From NCBI GenBank assembly GCA_030562195.1, contig CM060202.1, forward strand, positions 11,904,001 to 11,968,000: a stretch of 64,000 nucleotides of DNA, written 5' to 3'. Under the pieces are notes generated by a model. It was not told where the DNA came from and did not search any database. It worked only from the letters and a program-made list of their open reading frames with translations. Position 1 is the first letter of the stretch, and each line of letters begins with the position of its first letter. Below are positions 38,707 to 53,679 of the stretch, in pieces. Source of the stretch: Nipponacmea schrenckii. Taxonomy: Eukaryota; Mollusca; Gastropoda; Lottiidae. The position numbers and the translations under genes are program-made.

Positions 38707-41700
38707 ATTTTTCATTTGTCATATTAAGTGATTTATTATCTAGATATTCACCTGCTGATAGATTTTACCCAATTTCAGATGTCTTAATTCCATATATTAA
38801 TTTTTCAGAGATGCCTTAATAAAAGACAAACCAGAATCCAGTAAAATTCTCAGATGACTGGACTCAATGTCTTCTGCTAAGTAAATACGAAAATCAGATC
38901 AATTTCTGAAGTGAGTATGCAAAATGATGTAATATCATAGTTAGTTTTTTTCAATAGACCAATAAAAGACAGAACTTTGTAAAAAATGATTCAAGTCTAT
39001 ATAAGACCTAATAAAAACTATACCACCAACTATGGACTAGTGAAAAGATTAATATTGTATAGTGCCTGCGAGCTATTACTGTTCTATATATCTTATAAGA
39101 TGAGTATTGAACCAAGTCGTTTCTCTCTCTTCACCTACTAATCATCAAGGATAACCCTGGCTCAATGCTTGTTCACTAAAAGGGGTTTAAAAATTTGAAC
39201 AAGCAACTTTTGATAAAGTGTTTACCATTTGTAAAGTGATCTAGGAGTTTCTAATGATCTAGTATTTCAATGGGGCAGTAATACAAGGTCCAGTAGGTTA
39301 CAGCCAGCTCCAATTTTTTTCAGAACCTGGATAGACAGCTCATTAAGATTTGCTCGTAATGCCCGGCCTCATTAGCCATATTAGGTACAGCATAATGGGA
39401 TGTAAACCTCTATTTTATATCTTCTTAGAGTTTCAGAAGGGAACACAAACATCTCTTTAGTCTGCTGATAGTGGGAAAGTGACAACAGTTGATTAAATTC
39501 TCAATTATCAAGAAATTTACCGTCATTCAATCAAATCACCTTTATTTTCAGTACAATTCATGATCATTAAAATGTTTTTTCAGAAAGCCTGGCAGTATTT
39601 TGTTTGACTTACATGATTATTTTGTAATTAAAACTTAGTTTGTAAAAGAGATAAAGAAACTAGTATTTGTATATATTATTATGTAATAATAATGTTATAT
39701 TATGATAATTTTTCTTTCAGGTATATGTTAGGTACTATGTATTCTCATTTTAACATATTAACCTGAACAATAAAGAACACCAGTTTAACCCTGTGCCACA
39801 GCCTTCTGTTGAATAGTAACTTTTCAACCAATCTAATCTCAAATTAATAAGAGGTATTGAAGACAAAACAATATATATCATACATTTTGTACATTCTTTG
39901 AACGTTTGTTGAGTTGATCAGGACTTTAAGCCTGGATTATAGTTTTATTATCCATTGTCATTTTTCATTCAAATGTGGTTTTGTTTCCTTATTTATCAAA
40001 GATGGTTTATGAAAAAAATTCACATAGAATTCAAATGAAATCTTTGACAACAATGTTCTCATCTACCAATTACCCAAACAATAGTACTTTGATGTTATTA
40101 CATTATGAGAAAGATAATATCAACAATATACATTTATATAATACACATTGAGATATGACATTTCAGTGCCTTCTCTCAAAGGTTTTCAATTTCAACAGAC
40201 CAGCAGTCAGCAATCTTTTTAAAGAGCTTTGTAATGACTACTTCTCAAATTGCTGGTAGGAGCTTTGAAATCCTTCCTGGTATTCCTTCCATCATAAAGA
40301 TTATATTATCTATTACTTTCAATAATAATCATTTCTTTAAGGTAATCATTTCCCCTTGCAGGAGTCATTATTTCCGAGTAACGATAGAGAGATCTGTACA
40401 TGCCTTCTAGCTACTCATACTTCATTTCAGTGGTGACATTTATAAAAAAAACTTGGCAAGTTGTTCTGTAATTTACTGTCATATCACATTGTTATTCATC
40501 CTCAACTACTCCTTAATTTCCACCAGCTTTTGTCGACCAACATCAAAAAAACTAGAATTTAATATCTATTTGACTGCAGGCATCTTCCAGTAATTCATTG
40601 ATAGAAAAAACTGTTTGAGTCCAGAGGGCAGAACTAAATTAGAATAATGTTAACTTAGTGCATAAGCATGCAGAAACAACGACTTAATCTACCGGTAAAC
40701 CTCAACACTTTAGCCTGAATTATTTACACCATTTTATTCTTAGTTATAGTTGATTTTAAATTCATTTGTTCCCAGCATGAGACACCTCAAAGGCATCTAC
40801 ATTAATGTGATGAATACAATACAATCAATCAAGAAATAGATGTAGTCCATTCTGGGTATTGCTATCAGTATAAGTTTTCTGTTTAAAGAGCTGAATAAGG
40901 TCTTAGTTTCCATTCAATTCACCAAAAATGAAGTGTGATGTTCTCAGAATGTTGTTTAAATTTTTACATATAGATATTATTGATACTAGCAGTCACAATT
41001 CAGTAACCAGAAAATAGCAAGTACCTGAATTTCAATTTTGCTGAATTAATTCTGGAAAACTGCCTAAAGAGACAAATTTCTCCTTTGTTTGACCAATCAT
41101 ACCTTCGCAATTTTTAATCTAATTTTTTCTTTACAGCCCTCCCCAGAAATTTGAATCTTCCAATGCATGCATATTCTAGCAATATATGGAAAATAAACAT
41201 TCATGCAAACTTTGCTGACTGGTTGGAAGGTCACATGATATGAATTGCCTACCTTATGTCGCTGACAAGCTAAAGCTTATCAAAAAATAAACGTCAGTTT
41301 GCATAACTGGTTTATTGACGGCAGTAGAAATGTAAATATTTTGAATGAATAAGTTGATTTTGTTCATTTCTAGTACTTTTTATGACTGTTTCCATATTAT
41401 ATTTAAGACTCAAATCAGAGTGGTGCATATTGGTGCCATTAAAAAAGAGCTGATTAATTCTGTGTTAGGCATATACTGAGCACTAAAATGTAGATTCATT
41501 ATCTGTCAGCATCCTGCACATATTTTGGCCATATATCTATCTTACTCTCCTACTAAAACCCGATATAGAAAAGATTGCAATCACTTCTATTACTATGAAC
41601 AGATTAGACCCTAGTGTAAATCATTGAATACACTTTCTCGATTATAACCTGGCAATTTTCATGCAGAAATCAAATCATTCAGTTGAATAACAAAAGTGAA

Positions 41701-44664
41701 TTGAGTATAACTATCGGACGTTGGTTTGATCTAGACTTAACAATGTCAAGTAACTCACGCTCTGCAGTGAATAAAGGGAAATTAAAATGTAAAATATGAG
41801 GAGTAATCAGATTGGAGGTAAACAATGTAAGGAAATGAGGAGGATATTGAAAGATTTTATGTCAATGTCAATCAAGACCAGACAACATCTGTTTATGTTC
41901 AGACTGTCAAATGTTTAGCCTCCTCCTTACACCAACCTATTTTCCAGTGTTGGGGATTTGACCACCAAATGTCAATGTTGAATTGTGTATTAGCCAAAGA
42001 CATTTGACTGGAGCTGTTCAAAAATGAATTGATAAATATTCATGACTTAAATTGGTAAAACATCTGAAGCTTCTGATATTAACAGCCTTTTTTTACAGTC
42101 ACAGAAACATGATTCAATATGAGAACTCTACGAATTTTAAATGGTCCAATAAATTTGACAAAAATAAGATGCAATAATTTTTTATCCCTGACACTGTGAT
42201 CACTTTAAAAGATTCCAAATCACAAATTATATCTAATTATTTCTAACACAATGTAAGCAGAAGAAGGTTTAATTCACCTTAGTATCACATTTTCTAGCCA
42301 ATTAGAGCTAAAGTATAAGAGGATATCATTGTAAAAACTAGTACTATAATAGAAGTAATCTGAAATATGATTTATATCCCAAATTATTACAGATTTTCTA
42401 TCTAATATTTGTCCCAAGTGATCTAAGATTATCATGGATGTTTTGTAACCAATAGAGCCAGTTATTCTGCTTGGGAGATTCTGGCTATAAAAGTCAATAG
42501 GCAGAAAATATCAGAATAAAAAAATGGATGAAAATTTCCTGCGAATGAATCTCATGTAGTGTTTATGACAATTAATGAATACTAGTTCCAGTGACCCACA
42601 GTTATTTTTAGGTCGGTCAAGGATGATATTGCTTTGATTTATTCATTTAATGAACATTGGATTTGTTTTCTTCCTTCTTCTTTTCATATTTCAGATGGCA
42701 ATTCAAGAATTATAAGGAAATGATGTGCCAGCTGGATTGGCCACAGCTTTGATTCTTCCTTATAAGTTTAGGAAAATAAAATTTCCAATGCCTCTCAGTG
42801 TCACCTCTAAAACTTAGCAGAAGTCTGCTTTTGCAATGTATATCATATTTATAATTTACAATTTAAAAGAGTGTCATTGCTTTAGATATTTATGAGCTTT
42901 TACAGTTATTTATGATTCAAAAGTAGAAAGAATTGAGTAAGGACGAAAAATAATCTCTGATTTTCGGACATGAATTGTTCAGGCATAAATAGAAATGTTT
43001 ATTCATTCAAAATTCTACACATTTTAACAGGGTTTTGAATCCATGACAACTAAATACCAAAAATACAGGCTCTTAAGTACAAACTCTAAACACCTATAAC
43101 AGGCTTCAAGTGTTATCAACACCCATGACTATCAAAGAATCAATTGCATCTGAATATAACGCACTGAATATTTGAGAAAACCCTAGGCTGGTGAATATAA
43201 AATTGCACTTTGATACAAAATAATCTCTGATAATGTATGATTGTTCTAGAAATGTATAATAACAGTGTGATAATATCATGATCAGAATAAAATACACGTT
43301 CCCTTGGGCCATTACAGTCCCTTCGGCTAGACATTTCTACAGCAAATATATTCACAAATAACTACTAACGGCAACTAATTGATAATTGTCTGTGCTGGCA
43401 CGTAATATAAAAGATTTGAATGTAAAATGTCATGAAGACTGAAGAATGAGTAGATAATGACCTTAAGGCAAAATAACCTTCATTATATAAACACAATAAT
43501 CCATGATTATGAATTCATATTAATAAGCTTTTCATAATCCTTATGGCATCTTCAATGGGTTTAAAAATCCATTTGAGGTATAAACAGCAATGAAGTATAT
43601 ATTCAAATACCATTTAATAAAGTTAAAACTATAAATTTTTTAATTCTTTGGATCTTGTATTATTTGACGAAATATTTAAAAAAAATAATAATATTTAGGC
43701 CTATATTACTGTTTATCATGAAAATATTGCATAATTAATGCAGTATTAATTCTTGCATAATATTTTCAGGAAAACAATTAATTATGAAAGATGTAATGAA
43801 ATCAGTCCATTATACATGAAAGCTAACTCTACAATTAATAAATTCTATATTTCTACATCAAAGCATCCCGGTTGAGTTCTCAATCAGGCAGAATATTCTG
43901 CATTCACATGAAAAATTGAAATAAATATAACATTAACTTATTGACAAACGTCAATATGATCAAACACTGAAATTGTATGATAGAAATCAGAATACCCTAC
44001 ATTTGATGTACACTTCTTTACATTGATGCATTAAAATGTAACCGTTGTCATCTAATTTTTGGGGATTTTTCTGAGCCCTTTTCCAAATGTTTCTATAAGG
44101 ATATGATTTACAGTTAGAAATACCTTTTGTATGGAAACAGAAGAAACAAGGAAAATTAAGATTCAAATCAAGGTGTTTTGACATTTAAGTAGTTTAAGTG
44201 TGGTTTGTTGCCCAGGTTATGTAAGTATTTCACATCTTGAATGAGACAGTCACAAATATATTTTAGTCTGAAAACACACATTCAAATTTTTCATCATATT
44301 CAATACAATTTCCTGCACTGCATCAAGTTTAGAGAGTCAACAGGGCCAATACAAATCCATTTCCTGAGTTTGGAATAACTAATGATAAGAAACAGTAAAA
44401 GGAGGAAAGTAACAAAAAGCCATAATTCTCATCAATTCTCAACTCGATCACTTAACGCAATACCAAACATGAGAACAGCTTCGTCAATATTTGTCATAAG
44501 CTCAATCAATAAATATAGTCGATTGATCGAAGAAAAACATGGCTTCACTGCCAGACAATTAGTGGTCATTTCAAGGATTAAAATAAAGATAATTAGTCAC
44601 ATGAAGTGTTAAAGAGAGATAGAGGGGAGGCGGACATCAAGTATTCCACAGTTAAATTCATTTC

Positions 44665-44755
44665 AAATACCCTGTCAGACAATAAATAGAGGCCCTGTGT
44701 GCTACAGACTATGCACGCTAAAGATCCATCGACAGTTGGAAATTTGCAAAATTAC
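44665..44755 (+). repeat. SINE-like body fragment
   Basis: ACAATAAATAGAGGCCCTGT, GTGCTACAGACTATGCACGC and AAAGATCCATCGACAGTTGG match the 5' part of the 26690 copy. The 3' half (GTCTTCATTA.. through CTCCATT..) is missing. Confidence 0.75.
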
Positions 44756-46406
44756 ATTTGCACAAACAACTGAAAATAAAAAATATTGACTTGTTCTTGG
44801 GAATGTGCACAACTATATCTCTACATCTACAATTAGATGGAAAATAGCATGACAAAATAATATTAGTATGACCACTTAGTTCCACCACATTGAGTGCTTT
44901 CATAATAACAATATACAGACCAACACCAAATTGGCTGATTTTTTATCACTTAAACCACAAGTGGTAGACTTTCATTAACCAAATTGATAAAATACTTTTT
45001 ATACAACAGAATTTGTATTTGTCACTAATTTCCATTCAAATCTGCCTCATTTGTTAGACACAACTCAAAAGGAACTTTAAATCTAATGGCATTAATTGAA
45101 CACAGATTCTTCAGAATAAAATATCAATAACTGCCTGAATTTTAAAATAAGTCAATATAATCTAATAGATTTCCAGTGGATTAGGTGTTTAGGATTTAAG
45201 TACGCTAACACTAAGATGTGTTAAAAGTTCACATGAAGGCACCTCAGAAGTGAATTCCTAAAAATCTGAGCTTTTGATCATACTATAAAATAATCACATT
45301 TCTTCAATGTCATCAAGTTTTTGAGACACTGGAACCAGAGTACCTGTAAGAGAAACAATCGCTATAGTACACCAAGAAAAAAGGCAAGAAAAAGTACAAC
45401 AGATCATCATACTACTAACCTTAGTGAGTTAAACAATTTTTCAAACTTCATATCAGACGTGTCCATTAGATGTTTCTTAATAATCAACTTATGTCTTTAT
45501 GTCGATTTCTTTCGTGTAAAATGAAAAGAGGATCTTTTGTTCGACAATTTAACTCAATTCGATGACATGTTTTTCACTTACACAATACGCCTTAGTTAAA
45601 GGGCAAATGGAGAAAAATGCATTAGAAAAATTGATATCCTATTTCAAGTTGACAAAAGTGAGAAAGAAATTTAGAAATTAGAGTTAAAATGATATTATAA
45701 AGTTGCTTTTATTTCATTACCTCAAATAATTCTGATAATAATTCAATGACATTTGTGGAAACTAACTTACAAAAAAAACCACTTCAAATTTATTGGCTTT
45801 TTAATAGCCTAAAAATTAGTAAAAAATAATATTTGTTAGTAATAATTGGTTTATTACTTCTCATTTCTCCACATAAGACAAGGTCTTAAAATACAAAACA
45901 AATGTAAGCTTTCAGATACTTAAAATTAAACAACTGATTCTTCAACTTTGTTGCAAGCAAAACGGAACTGCCTGGCTGCAGTTGTAATATTTTCTATTTG
46001 TAGATTTAAAAACTTATGAGATCAACATTACCAAGCAAATGACGTCAAGATTGTAATGCTCAACCAAGATGGCTAAGCCTTTTATACATGTCTGTTTTGA
46101 GAATGTGATATTTGGTCAAATATGACTAGTAATATTAATAATATACTCTTATTGTTAATTGCTGATTCTCATCTCTCCTCAACACCTCTACTTAAATATC
46201 ATTATTGGATTTCTACCAGACTCTAGTAGCAGTATACAAGTTCTTCATAGCTTCTAGCACTGGATTGGTACTAATCATACCTACTCATGTCCACTACTTT
46301 CAGCATGGGAGGACATTGGACTGAGATTTAGAACCAAAATTATCAGCTATAATTTAGCAATTCAGTTTGTGGTATTCTTGAAGATAAGCTTTCTTGTATG
46401 CAAAAA

Positions 46407-46479
46407 TTTGCAAAGGCATTAATATTTCTCTAGTAAGTTTCTTTTGCAAAGGCATTAATATTTCGCTTGTTAGTTTCTT
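46407..46479. repeat. 36-bp tandem dimer
   Basis: TTTGCAAAGGCATTAATATT occurs at 46407 and again 36 bp later at 46443. Both copies continue into similar TAGTTTCTT-type ends. It lies about 80 bp before the 12-bp repeat. Confidence 0.85.
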
Positions 46480-46558
46480 GACTAATCTTGCTCCAGTACA
46501 AATGTGAAATATGGACTATTCTTGATTTAGTAAGATGAAGAGTCATGAAATTCATATA

Positions 46559-46630
46559 CATTACAAATTACATTACAAATAACATTACAAATTACTTTAC
46601 AAACTACATTACAAATTACATTACAAAATT
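46559..46630. repeat. Short tandem repeat, 12-bp unit x6
   Basis: Six contiguous 12-bp units of CATTACAAATTA, with one CTTTACAAACTA variant in the fourth position. The minus strand reads as repeated Cys-Asn-Val-Ile, which is a by-product of the multiple-of-three unit. Confidence 0.95.
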
Positions 46631-49600
46631 GAGTTATTTCAAAAGAAAGGAAACGATGAAATAAATTGACTAAAACTATGCCTCGTTGACCTAGTAAAGA
46701 TTTTATAGCGATGACCTCCTCTACTTCACTTACTGACCAATTACTAGCAGGAAGATAAAATAACACAGGGAGGTGCTAGGAAGAGCTCATTACACACACC
46801 ATCAATTCCCTATCACAATTACTATGTATTTAATGATAATAAAAACATGAGAACTGACAAACTGACACAAATTTTATTATATTCAATAAAACTTCTAACA
46901 CTAAGCTCACTTTCAGGACATCTCTTGAAACAATCACAAAACTTTTAAAATTTCAATTTAATTCTGTAATTTTTGTATCAATGTCCTAATTTGGTTTCCA
47001 TATAAATTTGAAATATCATAATATTTGAATTTTTCAACTGAATTGCTTCATTTGGCTTAATAATATATATCAATCTTCAGAGGTGATATTTTGATATGGT
47101 TCCTTGGAGATTTCATAGTTTTCACTAGTGTTATAGCTCCGGGTTGAAAGACTATTATTGGTTATATTTTCATATATGTCCTAGTGTATTGGGCCTAATT
47201 CTGACCCATGTAAAATAAAGAGTTTATTTTTATAATATCACCAATATTTCATATAGATAATATTTTTGGTTCATAGTGCTACCTCAATATGAAATATCAT
47301 GCATACAATATTGGCCAAGTTATTAGGGCCTTATATTTCATGTTGTCTGGTTCATATCTGCAACCTTGATATCCAATATTCTGGGATGTAAAGGTCCAGA
47401 TGTGTTTAATTAAACGTGACGAGGTAATATTTACATTCAGTAACAACTTGACATCTTGTCAATAGTAACGACCACCAGATATTTCCCATCATGCCTCATA
47501 ATTCAATAACTGTGGTAAACTCTTCAATTTGATTATTACAAGTTCATGTCATCATTGTATCAATAAAATCCCTCCATAGGAATTTGAACTCTTTTCAGAT
47601 TGTTGCAATTACAACTTGGTACTGGTGTATAAAAAAATCTGTAAATCAATAATCTCCTATACAAAAAGATGATAAAAATCTAACAGGAATATTTAGAACT
47701 ACCCATATCAAAATGAGATGAAATGGTCATACTTCTCTGCACCTCAAATCATGAGAACAGCAATGTGCTATAAGAAAAATTTTGCCAGGACATAACCTTA
47801 AGCCTACTCTTTTTTTATTTCCAACTGCTGAGAAACAACCTGCTGAGTAACCTTTGGTCTATTCAAACAAATCTATGTATTATGCATGTTGTTACTAATA
47901 CAATGTCAACAGAGAAACAATTAATTACATCTCCCTTTAAAAATTCTGATAACCGTTGTTTTGAATATTGTAAGCAATGCTTGAATGAATGTAGTATGTT
48001 TCTAGTTATGTTTTACGGTCTATTTAACAACATGTATTACTTTCAATATGTGATTTCATTTCGTTAACTATGAAACAATAGAAATACTTTAAATAAATAC
48101 AATAAATATAAAATTTCATAACTCAATAAATGAATCCTGTGTTTCAATGATTAAATACCATTCTAGTATTGTACATGATAAAATTCAATAATCGCGACCG
48201 TAAGTTATAAGGTTCGTCCAGTACTTAGTTATAGAACAATATACTTCCACAGATTAAAACTCAACTGGTCGATTTTACATACATACCATCAAATCATAAC
48301 ATCACAGGGACTTGATTTTCTGAACCTTTTTTTCATTGATCAAATCTCTTTAGCGTATAAAGAGCCACAGCTTCAATTTCTAATCTACACCTTTTACAAA
48401 TCATTGCATAGTAAATCTGAAACATTATCTCTCATAGATAAATAGTGTGATTTAAGATGTGTGAGTTCAGTTTGGAAAAAATGTATCTTTCTTTTAAAAC
48501 TAAGGTTTGGTGTGACTGGCTGATAGTACAATAATACAATAGAGAATAATAAAGCCCCCTGTGATAAAACAAGACCATGACAGAAAATAAACAATGAAAC
48601 AATAATTAAGACTCGATACCATACAAAATTTCTACTGAGATCCAATAAGATACATGAACCAAAAGTCTGAAAATAATCAAGCCCCTGTGACAAAACAAGA
48701 TCTTGATGGCCACCATTAATCAACACAACTTGTTAACTTTGTCTAACTTTTGGTCAATAAATAAGTTTGAGAATGACATTAGTAGTATGTCAATATTTGA
48801 CTAGGATATTATAAATAGTGTATATAGACAGTAGCATAGAGGTGATATTGAACTAATAACAGGTGATAATAATCTCTTCTACTTTCACTTTACTTACATT
48901 TTTAACATTTACTTGGTACTAAAAGACAAATTATTCCAACATTAAACATATAACATTCTGTTTAAGACTTTTTACATAAAAAAATACCTTTTTAAAGAAT
49001 TTTCAATTTTTAGAGCATGCCAAAATATGACAAATTTTGTCAATCAGCATTCCTTTAGAAAAAACTTCTAGGCAGTAATTTGATTAATATGTCATAATTT
49101 TGTTCTTAACTGTCAAGTTCAATTTCTCTGAAAAATCGCATTTAAGAGAAAGATTAAAATTGTGTTGAAAAAAACGAGACTGAGTAGAAGACCTAGTGTT
49201 ACATTTTAAAAGTGATTGTCATCTCTAATACCACTACTGCTTCTCGACATTCTATTTGATATCTTTATTATACATTTAGGGAGATACAATTGCTTTATAG
49301 ATTTTAGATATCAGAAATAACTGATTACCTTGATTTCCTATCAATTATGTGCATTGACATTTTCAATAAAGCAGATACCAAAATAAACAAAGGCATGAAA
49401 ATATATTAACAATGTTTTGGTTTACTAGAAATGTAACTGCTAGGTATTATTGTAAATAATACATTTTGTGGAAGTGATCAGTCTTGATCTTCATTCCTTC
49501 CAGAGAAGTGGCACGGCATATACACGTTTTAATACTTGTTCTTTATCAAGTGTTTTATTTGGGTTTCATTGGTATAGTTGCTGTACATTTATTAGCTAAG

Positions 49601-52600
49601 TTTCTTTATCAGTTATTGAGTTTACAAACTGCCAGGTTATATAATCATATTATTTCATTAATAGAAGTACTAGCATTGTTAATAGTTCCAAATAGTCAAA
49701 CCATTGACCCTGTATATAATCCAACATCAGATAAGAGGTCAGTGTCAAACTTCATATCAGAATATATGCACTACTTTTATAACAGTTTCCATTCTTAGAC
49801 ACATTCAAATTGTTATTTGTTAATTAATGTATGATTTGTAATTTGAAATACTATTTCTGGGTGTTGTCTTCAGATTGTTATTCTAGCTGTTATTCCAAAT
49901 ATACATCATTGCCCAGAATCGTATCTGGCATCGTACATGTAGAAATTATCCTCGTACCGTATCAAATTAAAGCAAGGTTTATGGTAGTGATGGCTGATGT
50001 CAGTCATGCCACAAAATAATATGTTTCTCTGTTAAAGGGATACAATTGGATACTTTCAATATATTAGATTATCGACAAAAACATCTTATATTCAAACTTT
50101 GAATAATACCAGTACTGTTTATTAGATTAATAATATAACTAGTAATTTATTAGCAATAACTTGTTTTACTGGTGTCCGTTGATTTTGACCAATGATTCTT
50201 CTACTTTCCATATCATCTGAATTTGAATTATGTCAAGATATATGCACATGCCTGTTTTAGAGCATGCCTGGATACAGTATACAACAATAAGCATTGTATC
50301 GTAATGCACAAATATATAAGGCTAGCGTTAGCCCATAATTGCATCATCAGTTGGATGCAACATCAACAACACATAAATTGAAACAAAGACTAGAAAGATT
50401 CCTGATAAAACAATCAAAACATTGTAACAGTCCTCATAATAACAAGATCAATGAACAGTTTGAGTATCTTTGTATCATTAAAAACAACCTGAAATAGCCC
50501 AAGATAAAAACATCAAAAACGACATAATTAACCTCAGCAAAAAACACCAATCACTTTACCCAGTTTAATTCAAAGCTGAAGACAAGATCCAATCAAAATT
50601 CAAGTGAAAACAGTGAACTAATTCAAATCTGATTGGATAAAATAGTAATCCACTATTCACGCAGAACGCAAACTGTTTAAAGATGGCTTAAAATAGGATG
50701 AAACATCATTCAGCCAACTTTACACATCAAACGTCTTTTCAAACACTACCTTAATCTCCACTTAATTTGATTCGCTTTAACTTTGACAGTTACGAAGGCT
50801 ATTTAAATCAAGTTATTTGAATATATCCACTGAGAGAAGTAGTGGGTCAATTACAAGTCAAAAGACATTAGTGTAAAATAATTGTAACCATTACACTTTC
50901 AATGGATTCTGTTGGAACAATAATTACCATGGCAATTTGGGTTTCAGTACAAGATAAGACAGTACTAGTTATTTTTTTTTTCAAAGGAAAACAAAACAGA
51001 AGCAGAAACACATTCTTTGAAGTTTTTCATGATAAATGTATAGTAACCAAAGGGAAAACACACCAATTAAAAGGTGATAAAATGTTTACCAGAGAGGGCA
51101 CAAAAATTAGTCAAAAGAACACTTCAAAGTCAATTCTGTCTGACCTAGACTGAATTTAAGTATGCCATTAATCCATTGAGCAGTGTTGTATGCAGATAGT
51201 GAAATAATTCCTGACTGATAGCACTACTCTTCATCATGCTATTTTCCTATCATAGAATCTGCTCTATACACAATTTCTTTAATTTTCTTGTTTCCTGATA
51301 CAATATATTCAAGTTGAAAATATTGCAATTACACATTTGAAAATTCTCAGCACAGGACCAAAAGTGAACTTTACCAGACAGAGTTCATTATCAGCAGTTG
51401 TCAACTATCAAATAATATAACTCAAACATGGTGAGTCCACATTCTATAGGAAATATGTAAGAATGAATACTAGTTAATGTATGGAAAATAGCATGAATGG
51501 AATTCCAAGATAACAGTGCATTCCCTGCTCTTCTACTTCCAGTTAATGAGTTTAAATCAATTCTTGTCCTACTTCATATCAAAAGAATATTAAATGTCTG
51601 TTGCAGTATACAATGTACTTTATTAATGATTTCCCAACTGTCTAACATTAGACATGTGGACTGAAAACTACAACGTCCTAGAGAAGTACAAACTAAAATC
51701 AATGACCAACAGTTGGTAGGTTTGAAATGATTTTAATTAATGAGAAGCAGACAGATCAGCTGTTGGTTGTAACTGGCCTTCCTCACCTATATTCTATAAA
51801 TTACTTACAAGACATATATCAGCATAATCAATAGGCTGGCTACAAACTTGAATATACTCTACTTCTGCAGGACTAGACCTTCCATTTTGAGGTGATCAAC
51901 AATATACACCATTGACTGTGGTTTTCTTTGTGAATCATCTTCATAAGTTAAAGAAATTTATTGATCTTGAAGAGAGAAGACAATGCTCTGAGTAGCAGAA
52001 ATACTTTTCTGATTTATACGAGACATGTTACAGCACTTCTCCACCAAGATAGCTACCATTGGATATAAACTTTAAAAAAAAATATAGGATTTATTTCATA
52101 AATTACTATAATTTTAACTTGACACAAATTGTTGCAATGACATAGTAACTATTTTACACAATAAATAGTCAACTTTCTACATACTTTCTGTGAGAATGAT
52201 CAATTTTATTCTAATATCTTTATCAATAATTTCTTTTGTTCAATTTACAGAATACAGCTCATAATTCATATGAATCTTGGCAATATGATTAGCACACAAT
52301 TGACTTTATACTATTATTAGTTCAACATTAATTTGAACTTTCTCCTCATACAGGATAAATATTAGAGTACATCGGACATATAAAATAAATTAATGTACCA
52401 ATCGCATGACTAATTCAGATCGAAAAAAACAAGGATAGAAGGTTAGAAACAGAATTAATGATCTACCTACAATCTTTTGACCCATAACACACTGTAGTTT
52501 GCTTCATTAGACCAATCAAATCAATCGATACAGTTGTCGGATCAGCCAATTAGTGACCTGCTTACGATTAAAATATGGGTAATCCAGAGAAATTGAAGTA

Positions 52601-53679
52601 TGATTTAATTTAAGGTCATGGAACCAGCTTGTCAATTTGGTCTAATACTCAGGGTAAACTACATTTCTGGCAAAAAACATTTTTATTGATTTCAATATCA
52701 AATTTTAAATCATTTTCTACTGGGAATATATTGTTTGTTTTTGATGTCAATAATGTACAAAGTTTAACTGGATTTTTTAGTTTAATTATTGGATTTGGAT
52801 AATCATTTCTGTATTGTTCAAATAACCCCAAATTGGCCTATTAAAAATCAAATGTGAAATAAATTAAATTCCTTTGGTGGCACTAGCAAGTAAGGGCTTC
52901 TTTGGAAAACAATCTGTGGCAGCAAGAATCAGATCTGAAAGTCATCATGGTTAGCAATGAGTATATATATCATTAAAAAACGATGTTAATTGTTGACCAA
53001 TCCTATTTGTATATTAAAATTTGTCCTGTCGATTTCAAATCTGTTTCGGGTGTTTGACTTCTTTGTTTTAACTTCATCCTGCCATTTTGGATTTTTTTGA
53101 ATTTACAGGTTGACAATTTCATGGCATACGGTTGATTCTGATCGTCAGTTTAAAATCTTATCTAGTACATTTCCATGCTCCATTAGATTAGTTCTTATTT
53201 CATGAACAGGCCGAATTGTTATGGTATGACAGGTTGTAATACTGAATCTAACGGCATCATGCAAATTTTGATTTGAATATGAATTTGAGCCACGTGAAGT
53301 GGCAGTCTGCATGTTCAGGATGATCCTCTTGGAAGACGTTTGTTGAAATACTTGGGTTACTGCAAAGATGTGTTAGTTCTACACAAGAGTTCCATGCCCA
53401 ACTCAAACTTCCAGTACTGTGACCTTGCACACAGTGTCTGCAAAATGTTTTAGAAGAATGGTCTTCATTAGTTGGTATTGTGATAAAATGTATTACAACT
53501 ACTATTGTAGAACTCAACATGGCTATAACAATAAAATTTTGAATCAATTGTGTTTGGCCTACTATAAATATTTACTCCAACGAGGAAGTGCATTTATTGG
53601 ATAATGTGGGTAATGTTTGTTTTCTCAACAGTTTGCAGGATGCATTATTGAGATGTTTTTCGTCAATATAAATTGATAG
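46631..53679. other. No gene recognised
   Basis: AT-rich; contains the diverged SINE copy at 47708-47838. The 104-codon plus frame at 49484-49798 is strongly hydrophobic in its middle, but begins with a non-ATG codon and shows no domain. Confidence 0.55.
47708..47838 (-). repeat. SINE-like body, diverged inverted copy
   Basis: Reverse-orientation order: AAATGAGATGAAATGG, TTCTCTGCACCTCAAATCAT, AAAATTTTGCCAGGACATAA, AAGCCTACTCTTTTT and TTTCCAACTGCTGAG. Clearly the same family but more diverged than the 29580 copy. Confidence 0.72.

Larger units (their letters stand above)
34791..46406. other. Probable upstream intron, no exon recognised
   Basis: Lies 5' of the Ig exon on the minus strand, so a signal-peptide exon could sit here. 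No frame combining ATG, a hydrophobic leader and a phase-1 donor was convincing. Contains the inverted repeat at 36427, the small repeat at 37022-37080, the tRNA-like fragment at 38671 and the SINE fragment at 44665. Confidence 0.55.

Noticed and set aside
39710..39735. Acceptor-like TTTTTCTTTCAG on the plus strand
   Set aside because: The sequence after it does not keep a reading frame of interest, and isolated pyrimidine-CAG sites are common in AT-rich DNA.
49484..49798. A 104-codon hydrophobic plus-strand ORF considered as a small membrane protein
   Set aside because: It starts at a non-ATG codon, has no recognisable family, and AT-rich noncoding DNA readily gives Leu/Ile/Tyr-rich frames. 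No splice or promoter evidence.
53257..53547. Minus-strand ORF beginning with a hydrophobic leader, considered as the signal-peptide exon of the Ig gene
   Set aside because: The following residues do not resemble the family and the frame simply ends at a stop near the middle of nowhere. No convincing phase-1 donor was found after the leader.
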